From NCBI GenBank assembly GCA_023150935.1, contig JAKLJW010000020.1:28677-92676 (forward strand): a stretch of DNA of 64,000 bases. The letters run 5' to 3'. Of the stretch, positions 45,301 through 56,683 are shown piece after piece. This DNA is from Candidatus Binatia bacterium. Lineage in GTDB: Bacteria; Desulfobacterota; Binatia; HRBIN30. The position numbers and the translations under genes were made by a program. The first letter of the stretch is position 1; each line of letters begins with the position of its first letter. The notes beneath the pieces are model-generated. The model saw nothing but the letters and a program-made list of their open reading frames with translations, made no database searches and was not told the DNA's origin.

Positions 45301-47091
45301 ATGGCCTGGGAGGCTTGGCTAACGATTGCCGTCACGGTCTTTGTGATCGTGGCGCTGGCGCGCGCGTGGGCCGGTTCGGACCTCGTCGTGATGGCGGGCG
45401 TTACCGGCCTGACGGCGATAGGGATGCTCGCCGGCTCCGAAAAATTACCCGATGCAGCGGATGCCTTTGCCGGCTTCGGTAACCCCGGACTGCTGACCGT
45501 GGCCGCTCTCTACATTGTCGTGGAGGGCCTGGTGCGCACCCAGGCAATGGCGATGATAACCGAGCCTTTGCTCGGTTCTCCGAGGACGGTGTTGACGGCG
45601 CAGGCGCGTTTAATGCTCCCCGTTATGGGGCTGAGCGCGTTCCTCAACAACACGCCGGTGGTGGCGATGTTCCTGCCCGTGGTGGAGGACATTTGCAAGA
45701 AAGCGCGCATCAGTCCGTCGAAGCTCTTTTTGCCCCTCAGCTACGCGGCGATCTTTGGCGGCGTCTGCACGCTGATCGGCACCAGTACGAACCTGGTGGT
45801 CAACGGCCTGTTGATCGCCCATCGAGATACACAGGCCCTGGGCATGTTCGACATCACGCCGGTGGGGCTGGCGTGTGCCGTTGCCGGTACGGCCTACCTC
45901 TTGGTGTTGGGCCGCTGGTTGCTCCCGGACCGCAAGCCACCGATCAGTTTGAGCGACGATCCGAAGCAGTACACCGTCGAGATGCTTGTCCAGGGCGGCG
46001 GACCGCTGGTTGGCCGCACGGTGGAGGCCGCGGGTCTGCGCCACCTGCCCGGCTTGTACCTGGCCGAGATCGAGCGCGACGGCGAGGTGCTGCCCGCCGT
46101 CGGTCCCGAGGAGCGCCTGCGCGCCGGCGACCGGTTGGTCTTCGTCGGCATCCTCGACTCGGTGCTCGACCTGCAAAAGACGCGAGGGTTGCAGATCGCC
46201 ACCAACCAGGTCTTCCGCCTTCAGGGCAGCACCGTGGAGCGCACCCTGGTCGAGGCGGTGGTTTCCGACCGCTGCCCGCTGGTTGGTCACAGCGTTCGTG
46301 AAGGGCGCTTTCGCTCCGTGTACAACGCCGCCGTGATCGCGGTCGCGCGCAGCGGCCGGCGCGTGCACGCCAAGATCGGCGACATCGTGCTGCGGCCGGG
46401 CGACACGCTACTGCTCGAAACCCACCGCGACTTCGCGGCCCAGCACCGCAACTCCCGCGACTTCTTTCTGGTGAGCGGAGTCGCCGGCGCCACGCCCCTG
46501 CGCCGCGAGCGCGCCTGGATGGCCCTGGCAATCCTCGTGGCGATGGTCGCCAGCGTGACCGCCGGTTGGCTCGATATGCTCGTGGCATCGTTGGTGGCCG
46601 CCGGGGCGATGATTGTGGCCCGCTGCTGCACCGGACCGGAGGCGCGTCAGAGCCTCGACATCTCCGTTCTGGTCGTGATCGGCGCATCTTTCGGTATCGG
46701 CAAGGCCCTCGATGTCAGCGGTGCTGCACCCAGCATTGCGTCTTCCATCGTCTCGCTGGCCGGCGGCGATCCCTGGCTGGTCCTCCTCGCGGTCTATCTC
46801 GTGACCACGGTGTTCACCGAACTCATCACCAACAATGCCGCCGCCGTGCTGGTCTTCCCGATCGCTCTTTCCTCCGCCGAATCGCTCGGCGTGAGCTTCA
46901 TGCCGTTCGTGATTGCGGTCATGATTGGCGCGTCGGCGTCGTTCTCGACGCCGCTCGGGTACCAGACCAATCTCATGGTTTACGGCCCCGGCGGCTACCG
47001 CTTCACCGATTATCTGCGCGTCGGAATACCACTGAACCTCGTCTTTATGGTCGTGACAGTCCTTTTGGCGCCGATGTTGTTTCCCTTCTGA
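45301..47091 (+). CDS. SLC13-type (DASS) permease with two RCK_C/TrkA-C domains
   Basis: A 596-residue inner-membrane transporter. Five to six helices (1-195, including FLNNTPVVAMFLPV and GTSTNLVVNGLL), a cytosolic insert with two TrkA-C-like domains (about 205-285 and 295-375, e.g. GPEERLRAGDRLVFVG and LRPGDTLLLETHRDF), then six more helices (TELITNNAAAVLVFPIA, STPLGYQTNLMVYGPGGY). The paired SNT/NNT signatures are those of sodium- or proton-coupled anion transporters; candidates are sulfate, carboxylates or, given the selenoprotein upstream, an oxyanion, but this is speculation. ATG 45301 follows GGAGGAGAG. Confidence 0.92.
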   Translation: MAWEAWLTIAVTVFVIVALARAWAGSDLVVMAGVTGLTAIGMLAGSEKLPDAADAFAGFGNPGLLTVAALYIVVEGLVRTQAMAMITEPLLGSPRTVLTAQARLMLPVMGLSAFLNNTPVVAMFLPVVEDICKKARISPSKLFLPLSYAAIFGGVCTLIGTSTNLVVNGLLIAHRDTQALGMFDITPVGLACAVAGTAYLLVLGRWLLPDRKPPISLSDDPKQYTVEMLVQGGGPLVGRTVEAAGLRHLPGLYLAEIERDGEVLPAVGPEERLRAGDRLVFVGILDSVLDLQKTRGLQIATNQVFRLQGSTVERTLVEAVVSDRCPLVGHSVREGRFRSVYNAAVIAVARSGRRVHAKIGDIVLRPGDTLLLETHRDFAAQHRNSRDFFLVSGVAGATPLRRERAWMALAILVAMVASVTAGWLDMLVASLVAAGAMIVARCCTGPEARQSLDISVLVVIGASFGIGKALDVSGAAPSIASSIVSLAGGDPWLVLLAVYLVTTVFTELITNNAAAVLVFPIALSSAESLGVSFMPFVIAVMIGASASFSTPLGYQTNLMVYGPGGYRFTDYLRVGIPLNLVFMVVTVLLAPMLFPF

Positions 47092-47469
47092 ACGACACCC
47101 GGGTGCGGGCTGCCGCCCGCAACCTGAGCCGACCCGGCTGAATCCGCCAGCCCTGCGAAACCTGTCCCGGCGATAACCGGGAGCCGGGGTCCAGCTTCTA
47201 TTCGGCGCGCCGCGGCGGGAGTCGGGGTCGGAGTCGCTATCGGGATCGAGGGCAAACATGAGCTTCACGCCGCGCTCTGCGTCGGGCCCCTATGGCCGGC
47301 GGCACGATCGCCTTTGGCACGTCGCATAGGAGCTGCCCTGCGGCCTCAAATCCCGATAAGGTCCGGTGGTTCCAGAAATTAGTAAGGATTCCACGTCCGT
47401 TGTCCGAATAAGTATTGACTCCCGAATGGGCAGTCGGTTATTCATTCGGTCCACCAGTGGATTGGCCTA
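47092..47469. other. Intergenic region before lrp-gltBD
   Basis: 378 bases without a gene. Near the permease stop a GC hairpin (TGCGGGC 47104-47110 with GCCCGCA 47115-47121) may terminate the previous unit. A low-complexity stretch of GGGAGTCGGGGTCGGAGTC type follows (about 47215-47250). The last 80 bases hold the probable lrp promoter described separately. Confidence 0.55.
47404..47449 (+). promoter_or_regulatory. Probable promoter/operator of the lrp-gltBD unit
   Basis: TTGACT (47415-47420) with a 17-base spacer to TTATTC (47438-47443) could be -35 and -10. They are embedded between CCGAAT (47404-47409) and ATTCGG (47444-47449), with CCCGAATGGG in the middle, so inverted copies of CGAAT bracket the promoter as expected for an Lrp-type autoregulatory site. 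Confidence 0.4.
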
Positions 47470-48024
47470 ATGAAATTCGGAAATGCCGATTTGGACCTCG
47501 ACCAGACCGACCTGCACATTCTCTCCATCTTGCAGGAGAACTGTAAGCTGCCGCTGGCGCGGATTGGGGAGAAGGTTGGCCTGTCGGCGCCGGCGATCAT
47601 CGAACGGATCAAGAAGTTGGAGGACGGTGGCTTCATTGCGGGTTACCGGGCGATTATCGACGCGCGCCGTCTGGGCCATGACGTGACCGCTTTCATCGGG
47701 GTAGCCGTCGGCCATCCGCGCCAGATCGAGGATTTCGAAGAACGCATCGCCGGGCTCGAAGGCGTGCTCGAATCGCATCACGTTACCGGGCAGCACACCA
47801 TGTTGCTCAAGGTGAAGACTCCGAACACATCCACCCTCGAAGAGCTGATCAGCGCGATTCGCTCGATCGACGGCGTCGCGCGTACCGAGACCATGGTGGT
47901 GTTATCGACGCACGCCGAACGGACCCAGATCCCGATCCGGTTCGACGCCAACCAATCCGGCAAGCGGCCGCGCAAGAGCGGCGACCACCGGGCCCCATCC
48001 CCATCGAAGGAGTGCGAGGCATGA
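47470..48024 (+). CDS. Lrp/AsnC-family transcriptional regulator
   Basis: 184 residues: N-terminal helix-turn-helix (15-60: [30 protein letters not shown] read in parts), a linker and the RAM ligand-binding domain (80-155), followed by a basic, Lys/Arg/Ser-rich tail of about 30 residues not usual in the family. It overlaps gltB by 4 bases (ATGA). In E. coli Lrp controls gltBDF; here physical coupling implies that this regulator senses an amino acid, perhaps glutamate or glutamine, and controls glutamate synthase. Confidence 0.93.
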   Translation: MKFGNADLDLDQTDLHILSILQENCKLPLARIGEKVGLSAPAIIERIKKLEDGGFIAGYRAIIDARRLGHDVTAFIGVAVGHPRQIEDFEERIAGLEGVLESHHVTGQHTMLLKVKTPNTSTLEELISAIRSIDGVARTETMVVLSTHAERTQIPIRFDANQSGKRPRKSGDHRAPSPSKECEA

Positions 48025-51000
48025 CAGCGATGCGGAAGCTGACCCGTCAGGGACTGTACGACCCCGTCTTCGAGCACGATGCCTGCGGCGTTGGCTTCGT
48101 GGCCAACATCGCGGGCGTCAAGTCTCACGCGATTGTCGAGCGTGGCCTGCGCGTCTTGCAGAACCTCACCCACCGCGGCGCGTGCGGTTGCGATCCGCAG
48201 ACCGGCGACGGCGCCGGCATCCTCATTCAGGTTCCCGACGCCTTCCTGCGTAAGGAGTGCCGGGCGCTGAAGATGGACCTGCCCGACGCGGGTGGGTACG
48301 GCGTGGGCATGGTGTTCCTGCCGCGCGACGTCACCGAGCGCAACGTGTGCAAGCGGCTCTTCGAGCAGATCGTTCACGAGGAAGGCCAGCGTTTCCTCGG
48401 GTGGCGCACGGTGCCGACCGACCCGAACGCTTGTGGAGAACTGGCGCGGCGTCTGATGCCCGAAATCCGTCAGATCTTCATTGCTCCCGGCACCGGCGTT
48501 ACCGATCCGGAGGCGTTCGAACGCAAGCTCTTCGTCATCCGCCGCTCGGTCGAACGGGCGGTGCGTGCGGCCAAACTGCGCGATTCCGAGAGCTTCTACG
48601 TGACGACGCTGTCGGCGCGCACCCTCGGTTACAAAGGCTTGCTGCTTCCCGGGCAGATGCCGCAGTTCTATCGCGACCTTACCGATCCCGACCTCTGTAG
48701 CGCCCTGGCCCTCGTGCATCAGCGCTTCAGCACGAACACCTTCCCGTCGTGGGACCGCGCCCACCCGTACCGCTTCCTCGCCCACAACGGCGAGATAAAT
48801 ACCTTGCGCGGCAACGAGAACTGGATGCGCGCCCGCGAAAGGCTGTTCCAGTCGCCGCTGTTCGGCGACGATATCGAGAAGCTGCTGCCCATCATCGACG
48901 AGTCGCTCAGCGACTCCGGCAAGTTCGATAACGCCCTCGAACTCCTCGTTCGCACCGGTCGGTCGTTGCCGCACGCCATCATGATGATGATTCCCGAGGC
49001 GTGGCAGAAACACGAGTCGATGACCGCCACGAAGCGGGCCTTTTACGAGTACCATTCTTGCCTGATGGAACCCTGGGACGGCCCCGCCTCCATCGCTTTC
49101 ACCGACGGGCGGCTCATCGGTGCCGTGCTCGACCGCAACGGCCTGCGGCCCTCCCGGTACGTGGTGACCAAGGACGGCTTTGTCGTCATGGCGTCCGAGG
49201 TCGGTGTGCTCGACGTCGCCCCCGATAACGTTCTCCACAAGGACCGTCTGCAGCCCGGACGCATGTTCCTCGTCGACACCGAAAACGGCCGCATCGTCGG
49301 CGACGAGGAAATCAAGGAGAGCATGGCGGCCCGGAAACCCTACCGCGCGTGGCTCGACCAGAATCTCGTCCCCGTCGATAAACTGCCGGCTCCGGCTCGC
49401 GTGCCGTCGCCTGCGGACACGACGATGCTGGTGACTCGCCAGCAACTCCACGGCTACACGCTCGAAGATCTCCGCTTCCTGCTAGCGCCGATGGCGATCA
49501 ATGCTCAGGAGGCTGTCGGCTCGATGGGCAACGATACCCCGCTGGCGGTGTTGTCGGATCGGCCGCACCTGCTCTTCAACTACTTCAAACAACTCTTCGC
49601 GCAGGTGACCAACCCACCGATCGACCCGATTCGCGAAGAGCTGGTGATGTCGCTCAAGGCCCCGCTCGGCGCCGAACAGAACCTCTTCGACGAGACCCCG
49701 CTGCACTGCCATCAGATCGAGCTGGAAAACCCCGTTGTCGACTCCGCGACCCTGGCCAAGATCAAGGAGGTCAAGGTCGGCAAAATACGTGCGACTACGA
49801 TCCCGGCACTGTTCCGCATTGCCGATGGCGGCGCGGGTCTCGAGTACGCCCTCGACGAACTCTGCGTGCGCGCCTCGGCGGCGGTTGCCGAGGGCTGCGG
49901 CGTTCTGATCCTTTCGGACCGGGAGCACGACGACGAGTGGGCACCGATTCCTAGCCTCCTCGCCGTCGGCGCCGTGCACCATCACCTCATCCGCGCGGGG
50001 ACCCGCAGCCGTTGCGGTCTGGTGGTCGAATCGGGCGAGCCGCGCGAGGTCCACCACTTCGCCCTCCTCATCGGATTCGGGGCCGGGGCGATCAACCCCT
50101 ACGTTGCCTGTGAGACGGTCGCCAAGCTGGTCGCCGACGGCGTCATCAAGGACATCGACGCCACGGCGGCCGTCGCGAACTACCTGAAGGCGGCCAACAA
50201 GGGGATCCTCAAGGTGATGACCAAGATGGGGATCTCCACCGTGCAGAGCTACCGCGGCGCGCAGATTTTCGAGGCGGTCGGGCTCAACCACGACGTCATC
50301 GACCGCTACTTCACCTGGACGGCCTCGCGCATCGAGGGCATCGGCCTCGATGTCGTCGCCGAGGAGTGCAGGCGGCGCCACCATCAGGCCTACGAGGTGC
50401 CGGCGACCCTCGACGGCGACCTCGACCCCGGCGGCCAGTATCAGTGGCGGCGCCGCGGCGAGCACCACATGTACAACCCCGACAGCGTGGCGCGGTTACA
50501 ACACGCGGTACGCACGGGGAGCTTCGAAGTATTCAAGCAGTACTCGGCGGTCGTCAACGAGGACAGCCAGCGGCTCTGCACGATTCGCGGACTGCTGCGG
50601 TTCCGCTTCGACAAGACCACGCCGGTGCCGCTCGCAGAGATCGAACCGGCCAGCGAGATAGTCAAACGCTTCAAGACGGGGGCGATGTCTCTCGGTTCTA
50701 TCAGCCGCGAGGCGCACGAGAACCTCGCCATTGCCATGAACCGTCTCGGCGGCAAGTCGAACACCGGCGAGGGCGGCGAGGACCCGGTGCGCTACACGCC
50801 GGACCCGAACGGCGACTCGCGCCGCAGCGCCATCAAGCAGGTGGCGTCCGGGCGGTTCGGTGTCACCAGCCACTACCTCGTCAACGCCGACGAGCTGCAG
50901 ATCAAGATGGCGCAGGGGGCCAAGCCCGGCGAGGGCGGGCAGCTCCCAGGCCATAAGGTCGACGAGTACATCGCACGTATCCGTTACTCCACTCCGGGCG

Positions 51001-52562
51001 TCGGCCTGATTTCGCCGCCGCCGCACCACGACATCTACTCGATCGAGGACCTGGCGCAGCTCATCCACGACCTGAAGAACAGCAACAACCGCGCGCGCAT
51101 CAGCGTCAAGCTGGTCGCCGAAGTCGGCGTCGGCACCGTTGCCGCCGGCGTGTCCAAGGCCAAGGCCGATGTGGTCCTCATCAGCGGCGACTCGGGCGGC
51201 ACCGGCGCGTCGCCGCTGACCTCGATCAAGCACGCCGGCCTGCCCTGGGAACTTGGCCTCGCCGAGACGCAACAGGTACTCGTGATGAACGACCTGCGCG
51301 GGCGCATTCGCGTCGAGACCGACGGGCAGCTCAAGACTGGCCGCGACGTCGCCGTTGCGGCCCTCCTCGGGGCCGAAGAATTCGGTTTTGCGACGGCGGC
51401 GCTGATCGCGTCCGGTTGCGTCATGATGCGGGTCTGCCACCTCAATACCTGCCCGGTCGGGATCGCCACGCAAGACCCGGTGCTGCGCCGGCGCTTCGCC
51501 GGCAAGCCGGAGCACGTGGTCAACTTTATGTCCTTCGTTGCCGAGGAGCTGCGCGAGATCATGGCGCAGCTCGGGGTTCGCACGGTGGACGAGATGGTCG
51601 GCCGCGTCGACCTGCTCGAAGCCGCCGACGCGATCGCGCACTGGAAGGCCCGGGGAATCGATCTCAGCCAGATCCTCCACCGGCCCGATGTCGCGCCCGC
51701 CGTCGCGACCCACTGCGCGCAAGAGCAGGACCATGGGCTGGACAGCGCGCTCGACAACCAGCTCATCGAACTCGCCCGGCCTGCGCTCGTGGGCCGTCAG
51801 CCGGTCGAGATCGAGGTGCCGATCCGCAACGTCAACCGCACCGTCTGCACGATGCTCTCGGCCGAGGTGTCGCGTCGTTGGGGACTCGATGGCCTGCCTC
51901 CGGAGACCGTCAAGATCAAATTCACCGGCTCCGCCGGACAGAGCTTCGGGGCGTTCATGGCACCCGGACTTGCGGTGACTCTGGAAGGAGACGCCAACGA
52001 TTATTTCGGCAAGGGCCTGTCCGGCGGGCGCATCGTGGTATTTCCGCCGCGGAACGCGAGTTTTGTGGCTGAGGAAAACATCATCGTCGGTAACGTGTCA
52101 TTGTACGGCGCGACCGGCGGGGAAGTCTTCCTGCGCGGCCAGGCCGGCGAGCGCTTCTGTGTGCGCAACAGCGGCGTGACGGCGGTCGTCGAGGGTGTCG
52201 GCGATCACGGGTGCGAGTACATGACCCGCGGTCTGGTGGTCTGCCTGGGCAAGACGGGTCGTAATTTCGCCGCCGGGATGAGCGGCGGCGTCGCCTTCGT
52301 GTACGACCCCGACGAGGATTTCGCCGGACGCTGCAACATGGGCATGGTCGAGATCGAAGATCCGGACGAGGACGACATCGGGCTCCTGCACGATTTGATC
52401 CGACGGCACTTCGATTACACGCAAAGCGCCGTCGGTTGGCGTATCCTTTCGGGGTGGAAAGACCAGGTCTTGAGGTTCCGCAAGGTCATGCCGGTCGAAT
52501 ACCGCCAGATCCTCGCCAAGCAGCATCTCGACAGCGAGGCGGCCCGGCTCGCAAGCGTCTGA
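48021..52562 (+). CDS. gltB: Glutamate synthase (GOGAT), large subunit
   Basis: 1513 residues, full length. Glutamine amidotransferase domain first: a 21-residue propeptide would be removed so that Cys22 (HDACGVGF) becomes the N-terminal nucleophile. The central and FMN domains follow ([25 protein letters not shown]), then the 3Fe-4S site Cys1133-x5-Cys1139-x4-Cys1144 ([12 protein letters not shown]) and the GXGXG-type C-terminal beta-helix. It makes two glutamates from glutamine and 2-oxoglutarate with electrons from GltD. ATG 48021 has AAGGAG upstream and overlaps the lrp stop. Confidence 0.98.
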   Translation: MTAMRKLTRQGLYDPVFEHDACGVGFVANIAGVKSHAIVERGLRVLQNLTHRGACGCDPQTGDGAGILIQVPDAFLRKECRALKMDLPDAGGYGVGMVFLPRDVTERNVCKRLFEQIVHEEGQRFLGWRTVPTDPNACGELARRLMPEIRQIFIAPGTGVTDPEAFERKLFVIRRSVERAVRAAKLRDSESFYVTTLSARTLGYKGLLLPGQMPQFYRDLTDPDLCSALALVHQRFSTNTFPSWDRAHPYRFLAHNGEINTLRGNENWMRARERLFQSPLFGDDIEKLLPIIDESLSDSGKFDNALELLVRTGRSLPHAIMMMIPEAWQKHESMTATKRAFYEYHSCLMEPWDGPASIAFTDGRLIGAVLDRNGLRPSRYVVTKDGFVVMASEVGVLDVAPDNVLHKDRLQPGRMFLVDTENGRIVGDEEIKESMAARKPYRAWLDQNLVPVDKLPAPARVPSPADTTMLVTRQQLHGYTLEDLRFLLAPMAINAQEAVGSMGNDTPLAVLSDRPHLLFNYFKQLFAQVTNPPIDPIREELVMSLKAPLGAEQNLFDETPLHCHQIELENPVVDSATLAKIKEVKVGKIRATTIPALFRIADGGAGLEYALDELCVRASAAVAEGCGVLILSDREHDDEWAPIPSLLAVGAVHHHLIRAGTRSRCGLVVESGEPREVHHFALLIGFGAGAINPYVACETVAKLVADGVIKDIDATAAVANYLKAANKGILKVMTKMGISTVQSYRGAQIFEAVGLNHDVIDRYFTWTASRIEGIGLDVVAEECRRRHHQAYEVPATLDGDLDPGGQYQWRRRGEHHMYNPDSVARLQHAVRTGSFEVFKQYSAVVNEDSQRLCTIRGLLRFRFDKTTPVPLAEIEPASEIVKRFKTGAMSLGSISREAHENLAIAMNRLGGKSNTGEGGEDPVRYTPDPNGDSRRSAIKQVASGRFGVTSHYLVNADELQIKMAQGAKPGEGGQLPGHKVDEYIARIRYSTPGVGLISPPPHHDIYSIEDLAQLIHDLKNSNNRARISVKLVAEVGVGTVAAGVSKAKADVVLISGDSGGTGASPLTSIKHAGLPWELGLAETQQVLVMNDLRGRIRVETDGQLKTGRDVAVAALLGAEEFGFATAALIASGCVMMRVCHLNTCPVGIATQDPVLRRRFAGKPEHVVNFMSFVAEELREIMAQLGVRTVDEMVGRVDLLEAADAIAHWKARGIDLSQILHRPDVAPAVATHCAQEQDHGLDSALDNQLIELARPALVGRQPVEIEVPIRNVNRTVCTMLSAEVSRRWGLDGLPPETVKIKFTGSAGQSFGAFMAPGLAVTLEGDANDYFGKGLSGGRIVVFPPRNASFVAEENIIVGNVSLYGATGGEVFLRGQAGERFCVRNSGVTAVVEGVGDHGCEYMTRGLVVCLGKTGRNFAAGMSGGVAFVYDPDEDFAGRCNMGMVEIEDPDEDDIGLLHDLIRRHFDYTQSAVGWRILSGWKDQVLRFRKVMPVEYRQILAKQHLDSEAARLASV

Positions 52563-52623
52563 CCGGCGGAAGACAACGGTCAACCAGCAGCGATTGGCGA
52601 GAGGCGACAAGCGAGTAGCCATC

Positions 52624-54075
52624 ATGGGAAAGATCACCGGATTTCTGGAGATCGAACGCGACCTGCCACCGCGCCGGCCGGTATCGGAACGCCTGCGCGA
52701 CTGGCGCGAGTTCGAGGGTAAGTTCTCGGAAGAGCTACTGCGCCGACAGGCGGCGCGGTGCATGGACTGCGGCATTCCGTTCTGCCACAAGGGGTGCCCG
52801 CTCGGGAACATCATTCCCGACTGGAACGATCTCGTGTACCGCGGTCGCTGGAAGGAAGCTAGCGACCGGCTCCATTCCACGAACAACTTCCCCGAGTTCA
52901 CCGGACGGGTGTGTCCGGCGCCGTGCGAGGAATCGTGCGTGCTGAACATCAACCAGCGGCCGGTGAGCATCAAGCTCATCGAGAAACAGATCGTCGATCA
53001 TGCCTTCGCGCACGGTTGGATGGCGCCGCAAGTGCCGGCGCAGCGCACCGGCAAGCAGGTGGCCGTGATCGGCTCCGGGCCGGCCGGGCTGGCGTGCGCG
53101 CAGCAATTGGCACGGGCCGGCCACTGGGTGACGGTCTTCGAACGCGACGACCGTATCGGCGGGTTGTTGCGGTACGGCATTCCCGACTTCAAGCTGGAGA
53201 AACACCTCATCGACCGGCGCATGGAACAGATGGCGGCCGAGGGCGTAACCTTCCGTCCGCGCACCAATGTCGGCGTCGACCTGACCGGCGAGGAGTTGCG
53301 GCACAACTTCGATGCCGTTGTCCTTGCCGGGGGCGCGACGGCGGCGCGCGATCTGCAAGTTCCCGGACGTGACCTCAAGGGCGTTCATCTGGCGATGGAG
53401 TTCCTGCCGCAGCAGAACAGGGTCGTCGCCGGCGATGGGGTGAGCGGGCAGATCGTGGCGACGGGGAAGCGTGTGGTCATTCTTGGTGGCGGCGACACCG
53501 GCTCCGACTGTCTCGGCACATCGAACCGGCAGGGAGCGCTGTCGGTGCACCAGTTCGAGTTGCTGCCGCAGCCGCCGGAGCGCCGTAACGGGGAGGTTGC
53601 GCCGTGGCCCTTCTGGCCGATGATCTTGCGCACTTCGTCCTCGCACGAGGAGGGCGTAGCGCGGGACTGGAGCATCCTGACGAAGTCGTTTTCCGGTGAC
53701 GAGGCAGGCAACGTCCGCAAGCTGCATGGCGTGCGTCTGGAGTGGGTGAAGGAAGGCGGCAAGATGGCGATGCGCGAGATTCCCGGGAGCGAGTTCGCCA
53801 TCGACGCCGATCTCGTCCTCCTGGCTCTCGGGTTCGTGGGTCCGGAGAAGGAAGGGCTGTTGGCGCAGCTCGGCGTGCGGTCCAACGACCGCGGCAGCGT
53901 GGCGGCCGAAGCCGACTATCAGACGACGGTGCCGGGAGTGTTCGCCTGCGGCGACATGCGCCGTGGCCAGTCGCTCGTGGTATGGGCGATCTGGGAAGGC
54001 CGGGAATGCGCTCGCGGTGTCGACACGTACCTGATGGGCCGCACCGATCTGCCGGCAAGCCCGAATCCGTTTTGA
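52624..54075 (+). CDS. gltD: Glutamate synthase, small subunit
   Basis: 483 residues. N-terminal cysteine cluster [17 protein letters not shown] and [12 protein letters not shown] binds two 4Fe-4S centres; then an FAD domain ([16 protein letters not shown]) and an NADPH domain ([13 protein letters not shown]). It passes electrons from NADPH to GltB. It starts 61 bases after gltB; ATG 52624 is chosen as the family N terminus begins MGKITGFLE. The final [17 protein letters not shown] motif, binding FAD, is complete. Confidence 0.98.
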   Translation: MGKITGFLEIERDLPPRRPVSERLRDWREFEGKFSEELLRRQAARCMDCGIPFCHKGCPLGNIIPDWNDLVYRGRWKEASDRLHSTNNFPEFTGRVCPAPCEESCVLNINQRPVSIKLIEKQIVDHAFAHGWMAPQVPAQRTGKQVAVIGSGPAGLACAQQLARAGHWVTVFERDDRIGGLLRYGIPDFKLEKHLIDRRMEQMAAEGVTFRPRTNVGVDLTGEELRHNFDAVVLAGGATAARDLQVPGRDLKGVHLAMEFLPQQNRVVAGDGVSGQIVATGKRVVILGGGDTGSDCLGTSNRQGALSVHQFELLPQPPERRNGEVAPWPFWPMILRTSSSHEEGVARDWSILTKSFSGDEAGNVRKLHGVRLEWVKEGGKMAMREIPGSEFAIDADLVLLALGFVGPEKEGLLAQLGVRSNDRGSVAAEADYQTTVPGVFACGDMRRGQSLVVWAIWEGRECARGVDTYLMGRTDLPASPNPF

Positions 54076-54132
54076 AAGGACAGCCGCGACCCTCGTCGTT
54101 TGAGTAACCACAGCGTCAACGGAGAGTTCGCC

Positions 54133-56643
54133 ATGAGGTCAAACTGGTTGTTTCCGATCTGGGGCGCGCTCGCGATCGGCGGGTTCGTCCAACCCTGGAG
54201 CCCCGGGCTCCGCGCGGCGCAGGCCGCGACGTGCGTGGGAGACTGCAGCGGCGATCGGACGGTTACCGTCGACGAGATCCTCGCCATGGTGAACATCGCC
54301 CTGGGTCGGGCGGCGGTCTCGTCCTGCCCGGCGGGCAACGCCAACGGGGACACCGAGATCACCATCGACGAGATCCTGGCGGCCGTGAACAATGCCCTGA
54401 GCGGTTGCGAGTCCGGCGCCAACCGGGCGCCGACTGCCAGCGACATGTCCCTCAGTGCGGGCTCTTCCACGCCGTACGTGGAAAAGCAGCTCATCGGCAG
54501 TGACCCCGACAACGACACCATTACCTACGAGCTGATCGCCGACGACAGCGGCCCCGGCTACAACTTCGCTTACGTCAACCCTCAGTCCGGCATGCTCTAC
54601 CTGTCCCTCGTCGCGGGCTTTCAGGGGAACATAGCCCTGCCGTACCGGGTCACCGATGGCCGCCTGTTCAGCAACACCGCGACGGTGACCGTGCAGGCGC
54701 AGGTTGTCACCCCATCGCGCGAAACCGGCAGTGCCGACATTCCTCCCGAGGTCTACGCCCGCTATCCGCGCGGCTACTATTACGGCGACCTGCTCGGCGC
54801 GCCGGGCGAGCAACCGACGCTGCCCTCGGCCGTCGACCTGAGCCGCGACTTTCCTCTGCCGGGCGATCAGGGCCAGCAGGGAAGTTGTGTCGGTTGGGCC
54901 ACGGCCTACGCGCTCAAGACCTATCAGGAACGCATCGAGATCGGCTGGTCGCTGGAGCCCCTGCAACATCGCTTTAGTCCGGCCTATGTCTACAACCAGA
55001 TCAACGGCGGGAAGGACGAAGGTTCGCGGATAACCGATGCCCTCGACCTCATCGTCCAGCAAGGGGTGGCGAGCCTCGCCAAAGCGCCGTACGACGATCA
55101 GGACTTCCGTACCCAGCCCAGCAACGCTGCGCGGCAGGAGGCGGCGCAGTTCAAAGGCAAAGCTTGGAAGACCGCCAACGGAACCGTCGAGATCAAGAAC
55201 GCTCTGGCCAATCGGCTGCCGGTGGTGGGTGGCATCGTTGTGTTCGACGCCCTGATGAATCTGCGCGGTGGCAACTCGGTCTACAACACCTTCACCGGCG
55301 CGTATCAGGGCGGCCACGCCATCACTTTCGTCGGCTACGACGATGGGCGTTACGGCGGCGCCTTCAAGATCGTCAACTCGTGGAGCCAGAACTGGGGCGA
55401 TCAGGGCTACTTCTGGATGCCCTATGCCGCCGCCAACCAGACCGTCACGGCGCCGTACGGGCAGACCACGGTCCTGCGCTACGCGTACGTTCTGGAGGAC
55501 GCCGAAAACACAGTCCCCCCGCCGCCAGACCCTGTGGACCCGCCGCCGCCCGCAGACCTGCCCAATCTGGAGGTTTCGGATTGGCTGGCGACCTACGACC
55601 CCACGCCACGCGGCGCCGGCGAGCTGCAATGGACGGTCACCAACACCGGCGAGGGAACGGCGCCGGGCGGCGCGTACGTCAGTCTTGTCGTGTCGGATGA
55701 CACGAATTTCACGCCGAACGATACGTACGTCGTTTACGAGTCCATCCCCTTCGAGTTGGAGTCCGGCAACAGCGCCTATCGCGACGAGGAGAACGCGATC
55801 CCGTTCAACTTCCCGGATCACCTCGTGCCCGGCGAGTACTACATGGCCGTGTGGGTCGACGATCGCAACGCGGTGCTCGAGTCGAACGAGGACGACAACG
55901 TCTCGCCCGGAGACTCAACGATAGAGATATCCAGCGATCGGCCGGACATGGAGGTGTTGAGCTGGTACGCGCAGTGGGACTTTGCCGGCGACGGTGGGCT
56001 GATTTACGAGGTCGTGAACAACGGCGAACAGGTCGCCCCGTCCGGTTGGTGGGTCACCCTGGCGTTGAGCCCCAACGATACCATCGGCGACGGCGACGAG
56101 ATCTTCCTTTTCGGCGAGACGGCCGACTACGACCTCGACCCCGACGACGTTCTTTACCGCGACGAGTTCGAGCCGGCGGCCTTCTCGCTCTACTACGATT
56201 ATTCCGGCACGCCGGTTCCGGCCGGCGAGTACTACATGGCGCTGTGGTTAGACCCGGACGACGAGCTGGCCGAGTCCAACGAGATCAACAACGCCTCGCT
56301 GTCGTGGGGAACGATAGGCCTTGCCGGCGGCGCGGACCTGCAAACCGGACGGTCCGCCGGGGTGACCGACGCGGCGGAAGCGGCGATCAGTCCGTTGGAG
56401 GTGGGAAAGGCGTATAACGGCAAAGTGCTGCCTCCGCGGCGGGTGGCGATGCGTAAGGTGCGGATAGTGCAGACCCCTCAGGGTGGCCGCCAGGTCGAGT
56501 TCCTTGACGGCGGTGCGGCGGCCCGTGTTGCGCCCCGGGTGCGATCCGCCCTGACGCATATGCGGTCGAAAGTTGCCAACGCCCGCCAGAAGGTGATCTT
56601 CCCGGTGCAGAACGCCAGGCCGATGCCGTCCCGGTACCGATAG
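54133..56643 (+). CDS. Secreted papain-like (C1A) peptidase with N-terminal dockerin-like module and two CARDB domains
   Basis: 836 residues: signal peptide (1-32); Cys-flanked double EF-hand module at 34-92 (bases 54232-54408: CVGDC...[33 protein letters not shown]); a cadherin/Ig-like domain (97-192); a C1A peptidase domain (about 230-465) with Cys252 ([11 protein letters not shown]), His395 ([12 protein letters not shown]) and Asn415 ([15 protein letters not shown]); a Pro-rich linker; and two CARDB-type adhesion domains (about 480-590 and 600-715, each with [15 protein letters not shown]). No propeptide is evident. The first EF loop lacks its usual Gly ([10 protein letters not shown]). 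Shine-Dalgarno GGAGAG. Probably a surface or released protease. Confidence 0.92.
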   Translation: MRSNWLFPIWGALAIGGFVQPWSPGLRAAQAATCVGDCSGDRTVTVDEILAMVNIALGRAAVSSCPAGNANGDTEITIDEILAAVNNALSGCESGANRAPTASDMSLSAGSSTPYVEKQLIGSDPDNDTITYELIADDSGPGYNFAYVNPQSGMLYLSLVAGFQGNIALPYRVTDGRLFSNTATVTVQAQVVTPSRETGSADIPPEVYARYPRGYYYGDLLGAPGEQPTLPSAVDLSRDFPLPGDQGQQGSCVGWATAYALKTYQERIEIGWSLEPLQHRFSPAYVYNQINGGKDEGSRITDALDLIVQQGVASLAKAPYDDQDFRTQPSNAARQEAAQFKGKAWKTANGTVEIKNALANRLPVVGGIVVFDALMNLRGGNSVYNTFTGAYQGGHAITFVGYDDGRYGGAFKIVNSWSQNWGDQGYFWMPYAAANQTVTAPYGQTTVLRYAYVLEDAENTVPPPPDPVDPPPPADLPNLEVSDWLATYDPTPRGAGELQWTVTNTGEGTAPGGAYVSLVVSDDTNFTPNDTYVVYESIPFELESGNSAYRDEENAIPFNFPDHLVPGEYYMAVWVDDRNAVLESNEDDNVSPGDSTIEISSDRPDMEVLSWYAQWDFAGDGGLIYEVVNNGEQVAPSGWWVTLALSPNDTIGDGDEIFLFGETADYDLDPDDVLYRDEFEPAAFSLYYDYSGTPVPAGEYYMALWLDPDDELAESNEINNASLSWGTIGLAGGADLQTGRSAGVTDAAEAAISPLEVGKAYNGKVLPPRRVAMRKVRIVQTPQGGRQVEFLDGGAAARVAPRVRSALTHMRSKVANARQKVIFPVQNARPMPSRYR

Positions 56644-56683
56644 GGCGCCGGTTTCTGGCCGTAGAAGCCAGATATCCGTGAGC

